20,723 nt of DNA from DATHGT01 sp035317605 (GTDB lineage: Bacteria; Methylomirabilota; Methylomirabilia; Rokubacteriales; CSP1-6). Below the pieces are notes generated by a model. That model saw only the letters and a list, made by a program, of their open reading frames with translations. It was not told where the DNA came from and made no database searches. Positions 7,210 through 15,535 of this stretch are shown piece by piece (within the stretch, counting starts at the first letter, position 1; each line of letters begins with the position of its first letter). The translations under genes were made by a program, and so were the position numbers. The stretch is from the NCBI GenBank assembly GCA_035317605.1, contig DATHGT010000064.1, positions 1 through 20,723 on the forward strand, read 5' to 3'.

Positions 7210-7283
7210 TACGCTGTGCGTGATTCGAAGGCATCTTTCGTTTCGATCACGATCATTCGCCAGGACGGTCGAGGGAGGGTTCG

Positions 7284-7610
7284 ATGGTCACGATGACGGA
7301 AATGGCGGCGAAGAAAGTGGCCGAGTTGCGCCTCGAGGAAGGCAAGCCTGAGTGGGGGCTGCGCATTCGCGTGGTCGGCGGCGGCTGCTCCGGCATGTCG
7401 TACGAGCTGGGGTGGGAGGACGAGCAGTCGGCCGATGACAACGTCGTCGAGGCCAGCGGCATCAAGGTCTACATCGACCAGATGAGCGCGCCGTATCTGA
7501 GCGGCAGCGAGATCGACTTCGTCGACAACAACATGATGGGCGCCGGCTTCGCGATCAAGAACCCGAACGTCAAGTCGAGCTGCGGCTGCGGCCAGTCTCA
7601 CCGGTTCTAA
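7284..7610 (+). CDS. IscA/ErpA-type iron-sulfur carrier protein
   Basis: 108-residue A-type Fe-S carrier with the three conserved cysteines C35 (GGGCSGMSY), C100 and C102 (SSCGCGQSHRF), full length for the family. It would receive Fe-S clusters from a scaffold and pass them to apoproteins in the cytosol. GGGAGGG lies just ahead of ATG 7284. The 74-bp gap after the SDR holds GATACG and other weak -10-like hexamers, so it probably has its own promoter, though none is convincing. It leads a short run with moaDE (12 bp gap) and tilS. Confidence 0.93.
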   Translation: MVTMTEMAAKKVAELRLEEGKPEWGLRIRVVGGGCSGMSYELGWEDEQSADDNVVEASGIKVYIDQMSAPYLSGSEIDFVDNNMMGAGFAIKNPNVKSSCGCGQSHRF

Positions 7611-7622
7611 GCTTCATCTGTC

Positions 7623-8294
7623 GTGCGCATCGGAGTCCGTCTCTTCGCCCGGTACCGTGAGGCGGCCGGACGAGAGCGGCTCGAAGTCGAGCTTCCCGAC
7701 GGCGGCACCGTCGAGGCCGCTTGGTCTGCCGTCGTCGACCGTCATCCCCAGCTGAGCCCCTACCGGCCGTTCACGCTGTTCGCCGTCGGCAACGAATACG
7801 TCGACGCCGAGCACCGGCTCGCGCCGAGCGACGAGCTGTGTCTGTTCCCGCCCGTCAGCGGGGGCAGCGGCGGTGACGTCTATCGCGTGGTCGGCGAGGC
7901 CCTCTCGCCCGACGCCATCGCCGCCGAGGTCGACGACCCCGGCGCGGGCGGCATCGTGATCTTCTCGGGCGTGGTCCGCAACGAGACCGGCGGGCGGGCC
8001 GTGAAGTTCCTCGAGTACGAGGCGCACGCGGCGATGGCCGAGGCCAAGATGCGCGAGATCGGCGAGGACGTCCGCGCGCGGTGGGCCGGCGTCAAGCGCG
8101 TGGTCATCCTCCACCGCGTCGGGCGTCTCGAGATCGGCGAATCGAGCGTGCTCATCGCGGTGTCCGCGGCGCACCGCGGGGACGCGTTCGAGGCTTGCCG
8201 GCACGCGATCGACACCCTCAAGCGCACCGTTCCCGTCTGGAAGAAGGAGTACTTCGAGGACGGCGAAGTGTGGGTGGGCCTGCAGGGAGGGTAA
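7623..8294 (+). CDS. fused molybdopterin synthase, MoaD-MoaE
   Basis: 223-residue fusion of the small (MoaD, 1-81) and large (MoaE, about 86-220) subunits of molybdopterin synthase, which puts two sulfurs onto precursor Z. The MoaD half ends in FPPVSGG at 75-81, the usual C-terminal Gly-Gly, but is joined through SGG to MoaE. The MoaE half has HRVGRLEIGE (164-173), AAHRGDAFEACR and the catalytic lysines K200 and K207 (LKRTVPVWKKE). MoaD works only with a free C-terminal Gly thiocarboxylate, so cleavage after the first or second GG is expected, as for mycobacterial MoaX. The start is GTG 7623 without a clear Shine-Dalgarno. Its end nearly abuts tilS. Confidence 0.93.
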   Translation: MRIGVRLFARYREAAGRERLEVELPDGGTVEAAWSAVVDRHPQLSPYRPFTLFAVGNEYVDAEHRLAPSDELCLFPPVSGGSGGDVYRVVGEALSPDAIAAEVDDPGAGGIVIFSGVVRNETGGRAVKFLEYEAHAAMAEAKMREIGEDVRARWAGVKRVVILHRVGRLEIGESSVLIAVSAAHRGDAFEACRHAIDTLKRTVPVWKKEYFEDGEVWVGLQGG

Positions 8295-8299
8295 CGCCC

Positions 8300-9664
8300 C
8301 TGCAGGACGCCGTTCGGGCGACCGTCCGCGCGACGATCCGTCGCCACGCGATGCTCGCCGGCGGCGAGACCGTACTGGTCGCCGTTTCCGGCGGAGCCGA
8401 CTCCGTCGCGCTGCTCCACCTGCTCCTGACCCTGTCCCCCGAATTCGCGCTGAGCCTGCACGTCCTGCACGTCGATCACGGCCTGCGTCCGGACTCCGAT
8501 CGCGACGCGGCGTTCGTGCGCCAGCTCGCGGCGCGGCTCGGGGTGCCGGCCGAGGTCGCGCGGGTCACCGTTCCGCCCGATGGCTCGCTGGAGGCCGCCG
8601 CGCGCGCGGAGCGCTACGCGGCCCTGGACGCCCACGCCCGACGCGTCGGCGCCGACCGCATCGCGGTCGGCCACACGGTGGACGATCAAGCCGAGACCGT
8701 CCTCATGCGGATGATGGCGGGCGCGGGGGTGCGGGGGCTGGCCGGCATCCCGGCCGTGCGGGGACGCGTCATCCGTCCATTGATCGAGGCGCGCCGGACG
8801 GATCTGGTCACGCTTCTCCAGGCGGCAGGCCTGTCGTGGATCGAAGATCCGTCCAACCGCGATCCGCGATTTCTGCGCAACCGCATCCGTCACGAGCTGA
8901 TGCCGGTGCTGAGGGCCTCCTACCGTCCCGACATCGTGGCGACGCTCGAGCGGATCGCCCGGCTCTGTCGCAACACCGTCGAGGCCATCGAGCGCGTGGC
9001 GTCGCGCGAGCTCGACCGGCTGGCCATCGCTGACGACGACGCGATCGTGCTGGCCCACGACGCCCTCGCCGGGCTGCCGGCTCAGGTCGCCGCCGAGGTG
9101 TTACGGCAGGCGGCGGGGCGTCTGGGCAGCCGGGCCCCGCTCCGGGCGTGGGCGCATCGCGGGCTCGCGCGGGTGCTGGCCTCGCCTCCGCCTCGCCGCG
9201 CGTTCCGGCTGGGCGGCGTGGTCGTCGAAGTCAGCTCGGGGCGCGTGCGGCTTGCCGCGAGCGAGCGAGCCAGTCTGCCCGCGCGGGAGCTGACCGTCCC
9301 CGGCACCGTCGAGCTGCCGGAGATCGGCCGCGTGGTGCAAGCGCGCGTGGTGACCGCCGCCGACTACGTGGTCCCCCGCGTGGCCGTGCGCGTCGCCTTC
9401 GACGCCTCGCGCCTGCCCTCACGCCTGATCGTCCGCGCCCGCCGCCCTGGCGACCGGTTCGCGCCGTTCGGGGGCCAGGGCGAGCGCCGGCTGAAGACGT
9501 TCCTCATCGACGAGAAGATCCCGCGGTGGGAGCGCGCGCGCCTGCCCCTGGTCGAGGCGGACGGTCGCATTCTCTGGGTCGGGGGCGTCCGCCGCGGCGA
9601 CGCAGCGCCCGTGACCCCCCGCACCGATCGCGTGGTGGAGCTGCTGCTCATTCCTCTGGCGTGA
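8300..9664 (+). CDS. tilS: tRNA(Ile)-lysidine synthetase
   Basis: About 454 residues. TilS adenylates C34 of tRNA-Ile(CAU) and adds lysine. Seen from the start used here: PP-loop AVSGGADS (28-35), VDHGLRPDSDRDA, the GHTVDDQAETVLMRMMAGAGVRGLAGIP signature region, WIEDPSNRDPRFLRNRIRHELMP, and the C-terminal TilS domain with RARRPGDRF and LKTFLIDEKIPRWERARLP. No ATG or GTG fits well. CTG 8300 has GGGAGGG (8285-8291) at 8-base spacing and gives the normal N-terminus. ATG 8351 would leave only about 11 residues before the PP-loop. GTG 8270 would overlap moaDE by 25 bp. It probably shares a transcript with moaDE. Confidence 0.92.
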   Translation: MQDAVRATVRATIRRHAMLAGGETVLVAVSGGADSVALLHLLLTLSPEFALSLHVLHVDHGLRPDSDRDAAFVRQLAARLGVPAEVARVTVPPDGSLEAAARAERYAALDAHARRVGADRIAVGHTVDDQAETVLMRMMAGAGVRGLAGIPAVRGRVIRPLIEARRTDLVTLLQAAGLSWIEDPSNRDPRFLRNRIRHELMPVLRASYRPDIVATLERIARLCRNTVEAIERVASRELDRLAIADDDAIVLAHDALAGLPAQVAAEVLRQAAGRLGSRAPLRAWAHRGLARVLASPPPRRAFRLGGVVVEVSSGRVRLAASERASLPARELTVPGTVELPEIGRVVQARVVTAADYVVPRVAVRVAFDASRLPSRLIVRARRPGDRFAPFGGQGERRLKTFLIDEKIPRWERARLPLVEADGRILWVGGVRRGDAAPVTPRTDRVVELLLIPLA

Positions 9665-9669
9665 TCGCG

Positions 9670-9690
9670 GCGCCATCGGTAGAATGGCGC
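9670..9690. promoter_or_regulatory. stem-loop or promoter element ahead of the second regulator
   Basis: A perfect 7-bp inverted repeat GCGCCAT/ATGGCGC flanks a 7-base loop containing TAGA. The segment TAGAAT (9680-9685) resembles a -10 box, so the palindrome may be an operator over the promoter of the regulator at 9790. It could also end tilS transcription; no T-tract follows. The rest of the 125-bp gap shows nothing else clear. Confidence 0.35.
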
Positions 9691-9789
9691 TCCCCTCGAA
9701 AGGTTGTATCCAGGAAGATACGGTGCGTCTCGGACGCGGGGCGGGGAACGACGCGGTCGCCGCCGACGCGGTCGAGAAAGGGATGCCGA

Positions 9790-11190
<1,401 letters not shown>

Positions 11191-11199
11191 TTGACCAAA

Positions 11200-11478
11200 T
11201 TGGGGGGTTCGCGACTCACCCCCCAAACCCCCCATCTCGCCCGAGCGATCGAGCTGAGGCTCGATCGCGTCTGCGGGCAACCCGCCACCCAACTGGCGAT
11301 CTGTGAATGGTTGCCGACCGGGAACGCAATCGAGCCCTAGCTCGATCTCCGGCCGCAAACAGGGCTTTGGGAGGTGGGTCTCTCCGAATGGGCGACGGGT
11401 CTACGGGGGCGCGATCGAGCCTCGGCTCGATCGCCACGCAAACAGGGGGGTTTGGGGGGTGCGTCCCGCACCCCCCAA
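11200..11478. repeat. non-coding element with long inverted arms and three palindromic units
   Basis: This gap between convergent genes holds no gene. The left arm (11200-11268) is an inverted copy of the right arm (11411-11478): the outer 34 bases match at 31 positions and the inner 24-base palindromes match at 23. Each arm has a palindrome GCGATCGAGC-N4-GCTCGATCGC (11245-11268; 11411-11434) and a G/C hairpin. The right hairpin has a perfect 12-bp stem (11452-11463 with 11467-11478). A third, degenerate unit lies at 11326-11364 in the orientation of the right arm, 85 bp away. The structure resembles a MITE or REP-type composite. No target-site duplication is evident. Confidence 0.8.
11452..11478 (-). 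terminator. strong hairpin immediately after the methyltransferase stop
   Basis: The 12-bp perfect stem TTGGGGGGTGCG/CGCACCCCCCAA with a 3-base loop begins 1 bp beyond the minus-strand stop codon (11480-11482). It is part of the right arm of the repeat element and probably doubles as the transcription end for the convergent pair. No T-tract follows. Confidence 0.45.
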
Positions 11479-11479
11479 G

Positions 11480-12103
11480 CTAATTAATACAGCGGACGAG
11501 GCGCCAGCCGTTCAGCAGGTTGACCTTCGTGACTTGCTCGGGCGTGAGTCCGACCTCGGCGAGCAGCGGGTTCATCGCGAGATTCGACTTCCAGCCCAGC
11601 CGCGTGCACACCGGCGCCACCAGGTCTTCGAGGTGACTGGCGAACCTGCGCTCGCTGCGGAAGTGGTTGAGGATTACGATGACCCCGCCCGGCTTGACCA
11701 CGCGACGCATCTCCCGCAGCACCGCCACCGGGTCGGGGACCGCCGAGATCGTGTACGTGGCCAGCGCCTTGTCGAACTCGTTGTCGGCGAAATCGAGCGC
11801 GGTGGCGTCCATGTTCTTCAGGGTCACGTTGGGCATGGCCAGCGTCTGCACCCGCTCCACGGCCTTGTCGAGCATCTCCTGCGAGAGGTCGATGCCGATG
11901 AGACGCGACGCGGGCGGGTACAGCGGAAGATTGAGCCCGGTCCCGATGCCCACCTCGAGGGTGACGTCGTTGGGCTCCAGCGCAAGCTGCCTCACCGCCG
12001 CGGCACGGCCCGGCGCGAAGATCCAATCGAAGATGAAGTCGTAGATGGGCGCGTACAGCTCGTATGCCCGCTGGACCTGCCGCTTCTCCAGCACTACGTC
12101 CAC
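11480..12103 (-). CDS. class I SAM-dependent methyltransferase (PmtA/UbiE-like)
   Basis: 207-residue cytosolic or membrane-peripheral methyltransferase. Seen: an N-terminal helix with YELYAPIYDFIFDWIF (15-30), motif I LEVGIGTGLNLPLYP (49-63), acidic motif II IDLSQEML (71-78), the MDATALDF adenine pocket, and a post-II FDKALATYTISAVPDP segment. The N-terminus and motif I resemble Rhodobacter-type phosphatidylethanolamine N-methyltransferases, so phospholipid methylation is a fair guess; ubiquinone or menaquinone methylation is the alternative. It starts at GTG 12103 with GGGAGG 6 bases upstream and has its own promoter in the gap after mgtE. Confidence 0.85.
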   Translation of the reverse strand: MDVVLEKRQVQRAYELYAPIYDFIFDWIFAPGRAAAVRQLALEPNDVTLEVGIGTGLNLPLYPPASRLIGIDLSQEMLDKAVERVQTLAMPNVTLKNMDATALDFADNEFDKALATYTISAVPDPVAVLREMRRVVKPGGVIVILNHFRSERRFASHLEDLVAPVCTRLGWKSNLAMNPLLAEVGLTPEQVTKVNLLNGWRLVRCIN

Positions 12104-12158
12104 GTGGGGCCTCCCGGCGGCCTGGATTGGAGGGTGAATCGTCTCCGTCCTGATCGCG

Positions 12159-12193
12159 CGGGTATCTTACCCGTTGCCGACAGCGCTTGCCAA
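12159..12193 (-). promoter_or_regulatory. sigma-70-type promoter of the methyltransferase gene, with dyad
   Basis: On the minus strand TTGGCA (12188-12193) and TAAGAT (12164-12169) are spaced 18 bp, giving a leader of about 54 bases to GTG 12103. A 6-bp inverted repeat CGGGTA/TACCCG (12159-12173) covers the -10 box and could bind a repressor. Confidence 0.5.
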
Positions 12194-12206
12194 GGGGGTC
12201 GTTCGT

Positions 12207-13556
12207 CTAGAGAAGGAAGCGGATCAGGAGCGTGGCGAGGCCGAGGAACGAGAAGAAGCCGAAGACGTCGGTGAACGTGGTGATGATCACGCTGGACGCG
12301 ATGGCCGGATCGACGCGAAACGTCTTGAGTGCGATCGGGACCAGCGTGCCCACCACCGCCGCCACCAGCATGTTCAGCCACAGCGCCAGGCCGAGCACGA
12401 GCGACAGCAGCAACTGCCCCTTCCACAGGTAGGCGATTCCAGCAACAACGAGGCCATTGATGAGGCCGGTGGTGGCCCCGAGCCACAGCTCCTTGCGCAG
12501 GACGCGCATCAGCACGCCGGCCGTCATGTCGCCCAGCGCGATGCCACGCACCACCACGGTGGCCGTCTGGGTCGTGCCGATGCCGCCCATCGACGCCACG
12601 ATCGGCATGAACACCGCGAGGGTGGCCAGCGCCTGGATCGACGTCTCGAACAACCCGATGACCGAGGCGGCGAGCACCGCCGTGCCCAGATTGATCAGAC
12701 GCCAGATCAGGCGTTTCGGGAAGACGGCGCGGGGCGGATCGATGACGGTCTCGTCGCCGGCGACGCCGCCGAGACGCTGGATGTCCTCGGTCGCTTCCTC
12801 GCGGATGACGTCGATCACGTTGTCGACGCTGATCGTCCCCAAGAGCCGGTGCGAGCCGTCGACCACGGGCACCTCGCGCAGGTTGTAGCGCTGGACCAAC
12901 CGTGCGACTTCCTCCTGGTCGGTGTCGACGCTCACGCTCTCCACGTCCTCGTCGCGGATCAACCGCACCGGCGTGGCGGGGTCCGCGGTGAGCAGCCGGT
13001 GCAGGGGGACGAGACCGACCAGGTGCTCGTGATCGTCGACCACGTAGAGATAGAAGGCGTCGTCGCCCGACGCCGATTTGCGGATGTGCTCGATGGCCTG
13101 GGCGACCGTGAGTCCCTCGTGCACGGACACCAGCGTCGTCGACATGAGACGGCCGGCCGTGCCCTCGCCGTATTCGAGGAGCTCGTGGACCTCCTCCGAT
13201 TTCTCCTCTTCCATGAGGTCGAGGATCTTTTCGGCTTGCTCGCGGGGCAGATCCTCGACGACCTCCACCACCTCGTCGGAGGGCATGTGGTCGAGGATGC
13301 GGGAGACCTCGTGCTCGTCGAGGGCACTCACCAGGTCGAGCAGGGTCTGGTCGTCCAGCTCCGAGAGCACGTCGCCCGCGTGCTCCGGCGAGAGGAGCCG
13401 GAAGATGCGCACCCGATCGCCGAGGTCCAGCTCGCGCATCACCGACGACACGTCCGCCGCGTGGGCGTCGGCGAGCACGTCGATGAGACGGTCGTCGCGG
13501 CCGCTCTCCAGCAGCTCCTTGACCGATTCGGTGAGCCGTTCGGTCTCGGCCATCAC
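12207..13556 (-). CDS. mgtE: magnesium transporter MgtE
   Basis: 449-residue Mg2+ channel/transporter of the cytoplasmic membrane. Seen: an acidic N-terminal superhelical domain (about 1-130) with repeated LxxLPxExxxxL-like units, a CBS pair (about 138-260), and five hydrophobic spans from about 285 to the C-terminus. The family pore signature appears as PIVASMGGIGTTQTATVVVRGIALGD; the usual form is MGGNAGxQ, so the N/A-G part differs here. Acidic residues of the N and CBS domains would sense cytosolic Mg2+ and close the pore. The start is GTG 13556 or ATG 13553; both overlap the stop of the upstream DHH gene (GTGATG), so the pair is translationally coupled. Confidence 0.95.
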   Translation of the reverse strand: MMAETERLTESVKELLESGRDDRLIDVLADAHAADVSSVMRELDLGDRVRIFRLLSPEHAGDVLSELDDQTLLDLVSALDEHEVSRILDHMPSDEVVEVVEDLPREQAEKILDLMEEEKSEEVHELLEYGEGTAGRLMSTTLVSVHEGLTVAQAIEHIRKSASGDDAFYLYVVDDHEHLVGLVPLHRLLTADPATPVRLIRDEDVESVSVDTDQEEVARLVQRYNLREVPVVDGSHRLLGTISVDNVIDVIREEATEDIQRLGGVAGDETVIDPPRAVFPKRLIWRLINLGTAVLAASVIGLFETSIQALATLAVFMPIVASMGGIGTTQTATVVVRGIALGDMTAGVLMRVLRKELWLGATTGLINGLVVAGIAYLWKGQLLLSLVLGLALWLNMLVAAVVGTLVPIALKTFRVDPAIASSVIITTFTDVFGFFSFLGLATLLIRFLL

Positions 13557-14938
13557 GGACCCTGATGCTTGCCGCGGTGCAACGCGCGCAGGAAGCGGTT
13601 GCCGATCTGACGGGCGAGGGCGTCGTCTGTGGTGTCGCCCACGTGCCGGCGCCAGTCGCGGAGCGGGACCACGGCCTTGGCCATCGAACGGTGACCGCCC
13701 GCGCTGCCCAGCGCGCCGAAGGCCGAGCGCACCACGTCTCCCGCCGCCCGCACGTAGCCGACGTTGCGGACCGACACGTGCAGCTCACTCTCGACGATGC
13801 CCGAGACGACCGACCACTCCACGCCCTCGACTTGCAGGAAGAGATCGGCGAACTGAGCGACCAGCTCGGGATAGCCCGCCGCCCCGAGGTGAACGAACAC
13901 CACGCCGGACGCGATGCGGCGGCGCGCGATCCCGGCGGCCAGCACGTCGAGCGCGGCGTTCGACAGCTCCGGGCGCTCGATGCGACGGAGCGCGCTGTGG
14001 TTGGCCTGGGCGTGCAGGAACGTGAAGGCGTCGATGTCGGCCCGCGTCGCCCCGCGCTCGAGGTGCAGGGTGTCGGCGCTGATGCCGTAGAGCAGGGCCG
14101 TGGCCAGCCGCTGGGTGATCCGCACGTCGGCGGCGCGCAGGTACTCGGTGAGGATCGTGGAGGTCGCCCCGTAGGCGGGACGGATGTCCTTGAGGTGGGC
14201 GCGGGCCGGCGTTTCCTCCGGGTGGTGATCGATGACGAGATCCACCTGATCGAAGGGTTCCTCGAAGAAGCTCGGCTGGGTGTCGACCATCGCGACCATG
14301 TCGTACTCGCTCACCGCGCGGGGCTTGATCTGCTCGACGTCGATCTCGAGCACCCGCAGCATCGCGCGATTTTCGGGGCGCGTGATGGTCCCGAAGGTGG
14401 CGATGGGCGCCTGCGCCTTGCTGCGGCCCAGCAGGGTCTTGAGCGCGAGAGCGGACGCGATGGCGTCGGGGTCGGGGTCGTCCTGCATCATGATCAGCAC
14501 GCGTTCGGCCGAGGCGAAGTGCTGGCGGACGCGCTCCACGCGCGCGCGCGAGCCCGCGCGCTCCAGGGCCGGCGCGAGCACCCGCTCCACGAACGCGGCC
14601 GGAGCGACCGACGTGACCCCCGGCACCTCGCCCTCGGAGTCGAGCGGATCCGGGACCAGCACGACGGCCGCGTTGGGGGCGACTTGGCGGATCGCGGCCA
14701 CCACGCGCGGCGCGCGCTCAGCGCCGACGGCGACAACCACCGCGTCGTGCGACGTGAGGGACGCGCGCTGGTAGACCGACTCCCGCTCCAGGTCGCCGCC
14801 GATCGCCGCCACGCCGCGCTGGACGATGGTGCGGCGCGCCGCCGCACTCTCGACGATGTGCAGCACCGGCTCGCCGAACGCCTCCCGCGGCACGACCCGG
14901 GCCAGCGCCGCATCCGCGCACACAAAAATCCCGCGCAT
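13553..14938 (-). CDS. DHH/DHHA1-family phosphoesterase with N-terminal Rossmann-like domain
   Basis: 461 residues from ATG 14938. Residues 1-125 look like a nucleotide-binding RCK/TrkA-N-like domain (MRGIFVCADAALARVV, VVVAVGAERAPRVV). Residues about 140-455 are a DHH phosphoesterase: motif I as DDPDPDAIAS (153-162; the usual leading His is absent), VDT (218-220), VIDHHPEE (235-242), GISADT (285-290) and a DHHA1 domain with GGHRSMAKA (414-422). Relatives include NrnA-type oligoribonuclease/pAp phosphatase, pyrophosphatase-like and cyclic-di-AMP phosphodiesterases. Cyclic-di-AMP turnover would suit coupling with an ion transporter, but the substrate cannot be told. The stop overlaps mgtE. Confidence 0.87.
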   Translation of the reverse strand: MRGIFVCADAALARVVPREAFGEPVLHIVESAAARRTIVQRGVAAIGGDLERESVYQRASLTSHDAVVVAVGAERAPRVVAAIRQVAPNAAVVLVPDPLDSEGEVPGVTSVAPAAFVERVLAPALERAGSRARVERVRQHFASAERVLIMMQDDPDPDAIASALALKTLLGRSKAQAPIATFGTITRPENRAMLRVLEIDVEQIKPRAVSEYDMVAMVDTQPSFFEEPFDQVDLVIDHHPEETPARAHLKDIRPAYGATSTILTEYLRAADVRITQRLATALLYGISADTLHLERGATRADIDAFTFLHAQANHSALRRIERPELSNAALDVLAAGIARRRIASGVVFVHLGAAGYPELVAQFADLFLQVEGVEWSVVSGIVESELHVSVRNVGYVRAAGDVVRSAFGALGSAGGHRSMAKAVVPLRDWRRHVGDTTDDALARQIGNRFLRALHRGKHQGP

Positions 14939-14945
14939 CCCGTGA

Positions 14946-14973
14946 AGTATGGACCGCCCCCGTTTTGGGACAA
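14946..14973 (-). promoter_or_regulatory. promoter of the DHH-mgtE operon, predicted leaderless
   Basis: On the minus strand TTGTCC (14968-14973) and CATACT (14946-14951) are 16 bp apart. The -10 box ends 7 bases before ATG 14938 and no Shine-Dalgarno is present, so transcription should start at or next to the start codon. Confidence 0.5.
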
Positions 14974-15034
14974 GACTTTTCTCAACTCTACCAAGGCAAG
15001 CGACGACGATCTCTACTGGCGCCGTCGTGTTCGA

Positions 15035-15052
15035 GCGCCGGCTTGCCGGCGC
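15035..15052. repeat. small palindrome
   Basis: GCGCCGGC-TT-GCCGGCGC is an 8-bp perfect inverted repeat in the gap between the DHH gene and the 73-residue protein gene. The remainder of this gap (14974-15100) shows no gene. Confidence 0.5.
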
Positions 15053-15100
15053 AATCCTGACCTGGGGGAGGCAGTGAGCGCCTCGAGCGAGCGACGAGCG

Positions 15101-15143
15101 TCGGAGGGGGCCGTCGCGCCGCAGACGCGACGGCCCCCTCCGA
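15101..15143 (-). terminator. long hairpin after the 73-residue protein gene
   Basis: A perfect 18-bp stem (15101-15118 with 15126-15143) with a 7-base loop starts 4 bp beyond the stop of the minus-strand gene. It is very stable, but no T-tract follows on the minus strand. It probably ends the short sigma-54 transcript. Confidence 0.6.
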
Positions 15144-15147
15144 GGCC

Positions 15148-15369
15148 TTAAGCCGCTTTGTCGCGGACCTGGTAGAGGTGACGGGAGCCGTCGGCGAAGA
15201 GGCGTGGCCGCCGGCCGAACCGGCCGAAGTACCAGGCCTCGTAACACTCGCGATGGTAAGTCCCTGTGGAGGCCTCGACCTGCGGAGCGAAGCGGGCTAC
15301 GAGCATGAAGCACCGGCCGCACGCCGGCGCGCCCTTCATGTTGATGTCGATGACGTTGTCTTCGTCCAT
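15148..15369 (-). CDS. 73-residue putative zinc-binding protein under sigma-54 control
   Basis: Small cytosolic protein with ligand pairs C17-X2-C20 (CGRC) and H39-X2-C42 (HREC), the spacing of a four-ligand zinc finger of C-X2-C-X18-H-X2-C form, and an aromatic YEAWYFGRFGR stretch (43-53) after it. The N-terminus is acidic (MDEDNVIDIN). No named family is recognised. ATG 15369 has AAAGGA upstream. A -24/-12 promoter sits about 54 bp ahead and a strong hairpin follows the stop, so it appears to be a single-gene sigma-54 transcript. It could be a small nucleic-acid or protein adaptor (inference). Confidence 0.75.
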   Translation of the reverse strand: MDEDNVIDINMKGAPACGRCFMLVARFAPQVEASTGTYHRECYEAWYFGRFGRRPRLFADGSRHLYQVRDKAA

Positions 15370-15422
15370 GGCTTATCGCGTCCTTTCCGCCCGGTATCCG
15401 GCCGGTGATGCATTGGACATAG

Positions 15423-15438
15423 GGCAAGTGCAATGCCA
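15423..15438 (-). promoter_or_regulatory. sigma-54 (-24/-12) promoter P2
   Basis: On the minus strand TGGCAT (15433-15438) and TTGCC (15423-15427) place GG and GC exactly 10 bases apart. The predicted start of transcription is near 15412, giving a leader of about 42 bases with a Shine-Dalgarno before ATG 15369. The bases from the -12 box onward (TTGCCCTATG) are identical to P1 at 1486-1495. Confidence 0.75.
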
Positions 15439-15461
15439 GACGAAAACCTGCGAATTCAGCT

Positions 15462-15481
15462 AGATCCGAGGATCTGAGATC
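15462..15481. promoter_or_regulatory. overlapping palindromes upstream of P2
   Basis: AGATCCGAGGATCT (15462-15475) overlaps GATCTGAGATC (15471-15481), placing three GATC units 24 to 43 bp upstream of the -24 box. A regulator site is possible. It does not resemble the tandem dyads ahead of P1. Confidence 0.3.
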
Positions 15482-15535
15482 GGCTGGAGTAGTTCTTACA
15501 CCGACAACAATTACAAAAGCGTCGACTTGCGGACG

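Noticed and set aside
11200..11478. CRISPR array or phage attachment site
   Set aside because: There are only three diverged palindromic units in mixed orientation, with no uniform spacers and no integrase or cas gene nearby.
12442..12457. Minus-strand TGGCCT-N5-TTGCT match
   Set aside because: It is inside the mgtE membrane region and 339 bp ahead of the next gene, which has its own sigma-70-type promoter.
14939..15433. N-terminal extension of the DHH protein to 626 residues
   Set aside because: The upstream part reads antisense or out of frame through the 73-residue gene and its hairpins and shows no domain; the promoter lies at 14946-14973, just before ATG 14938.
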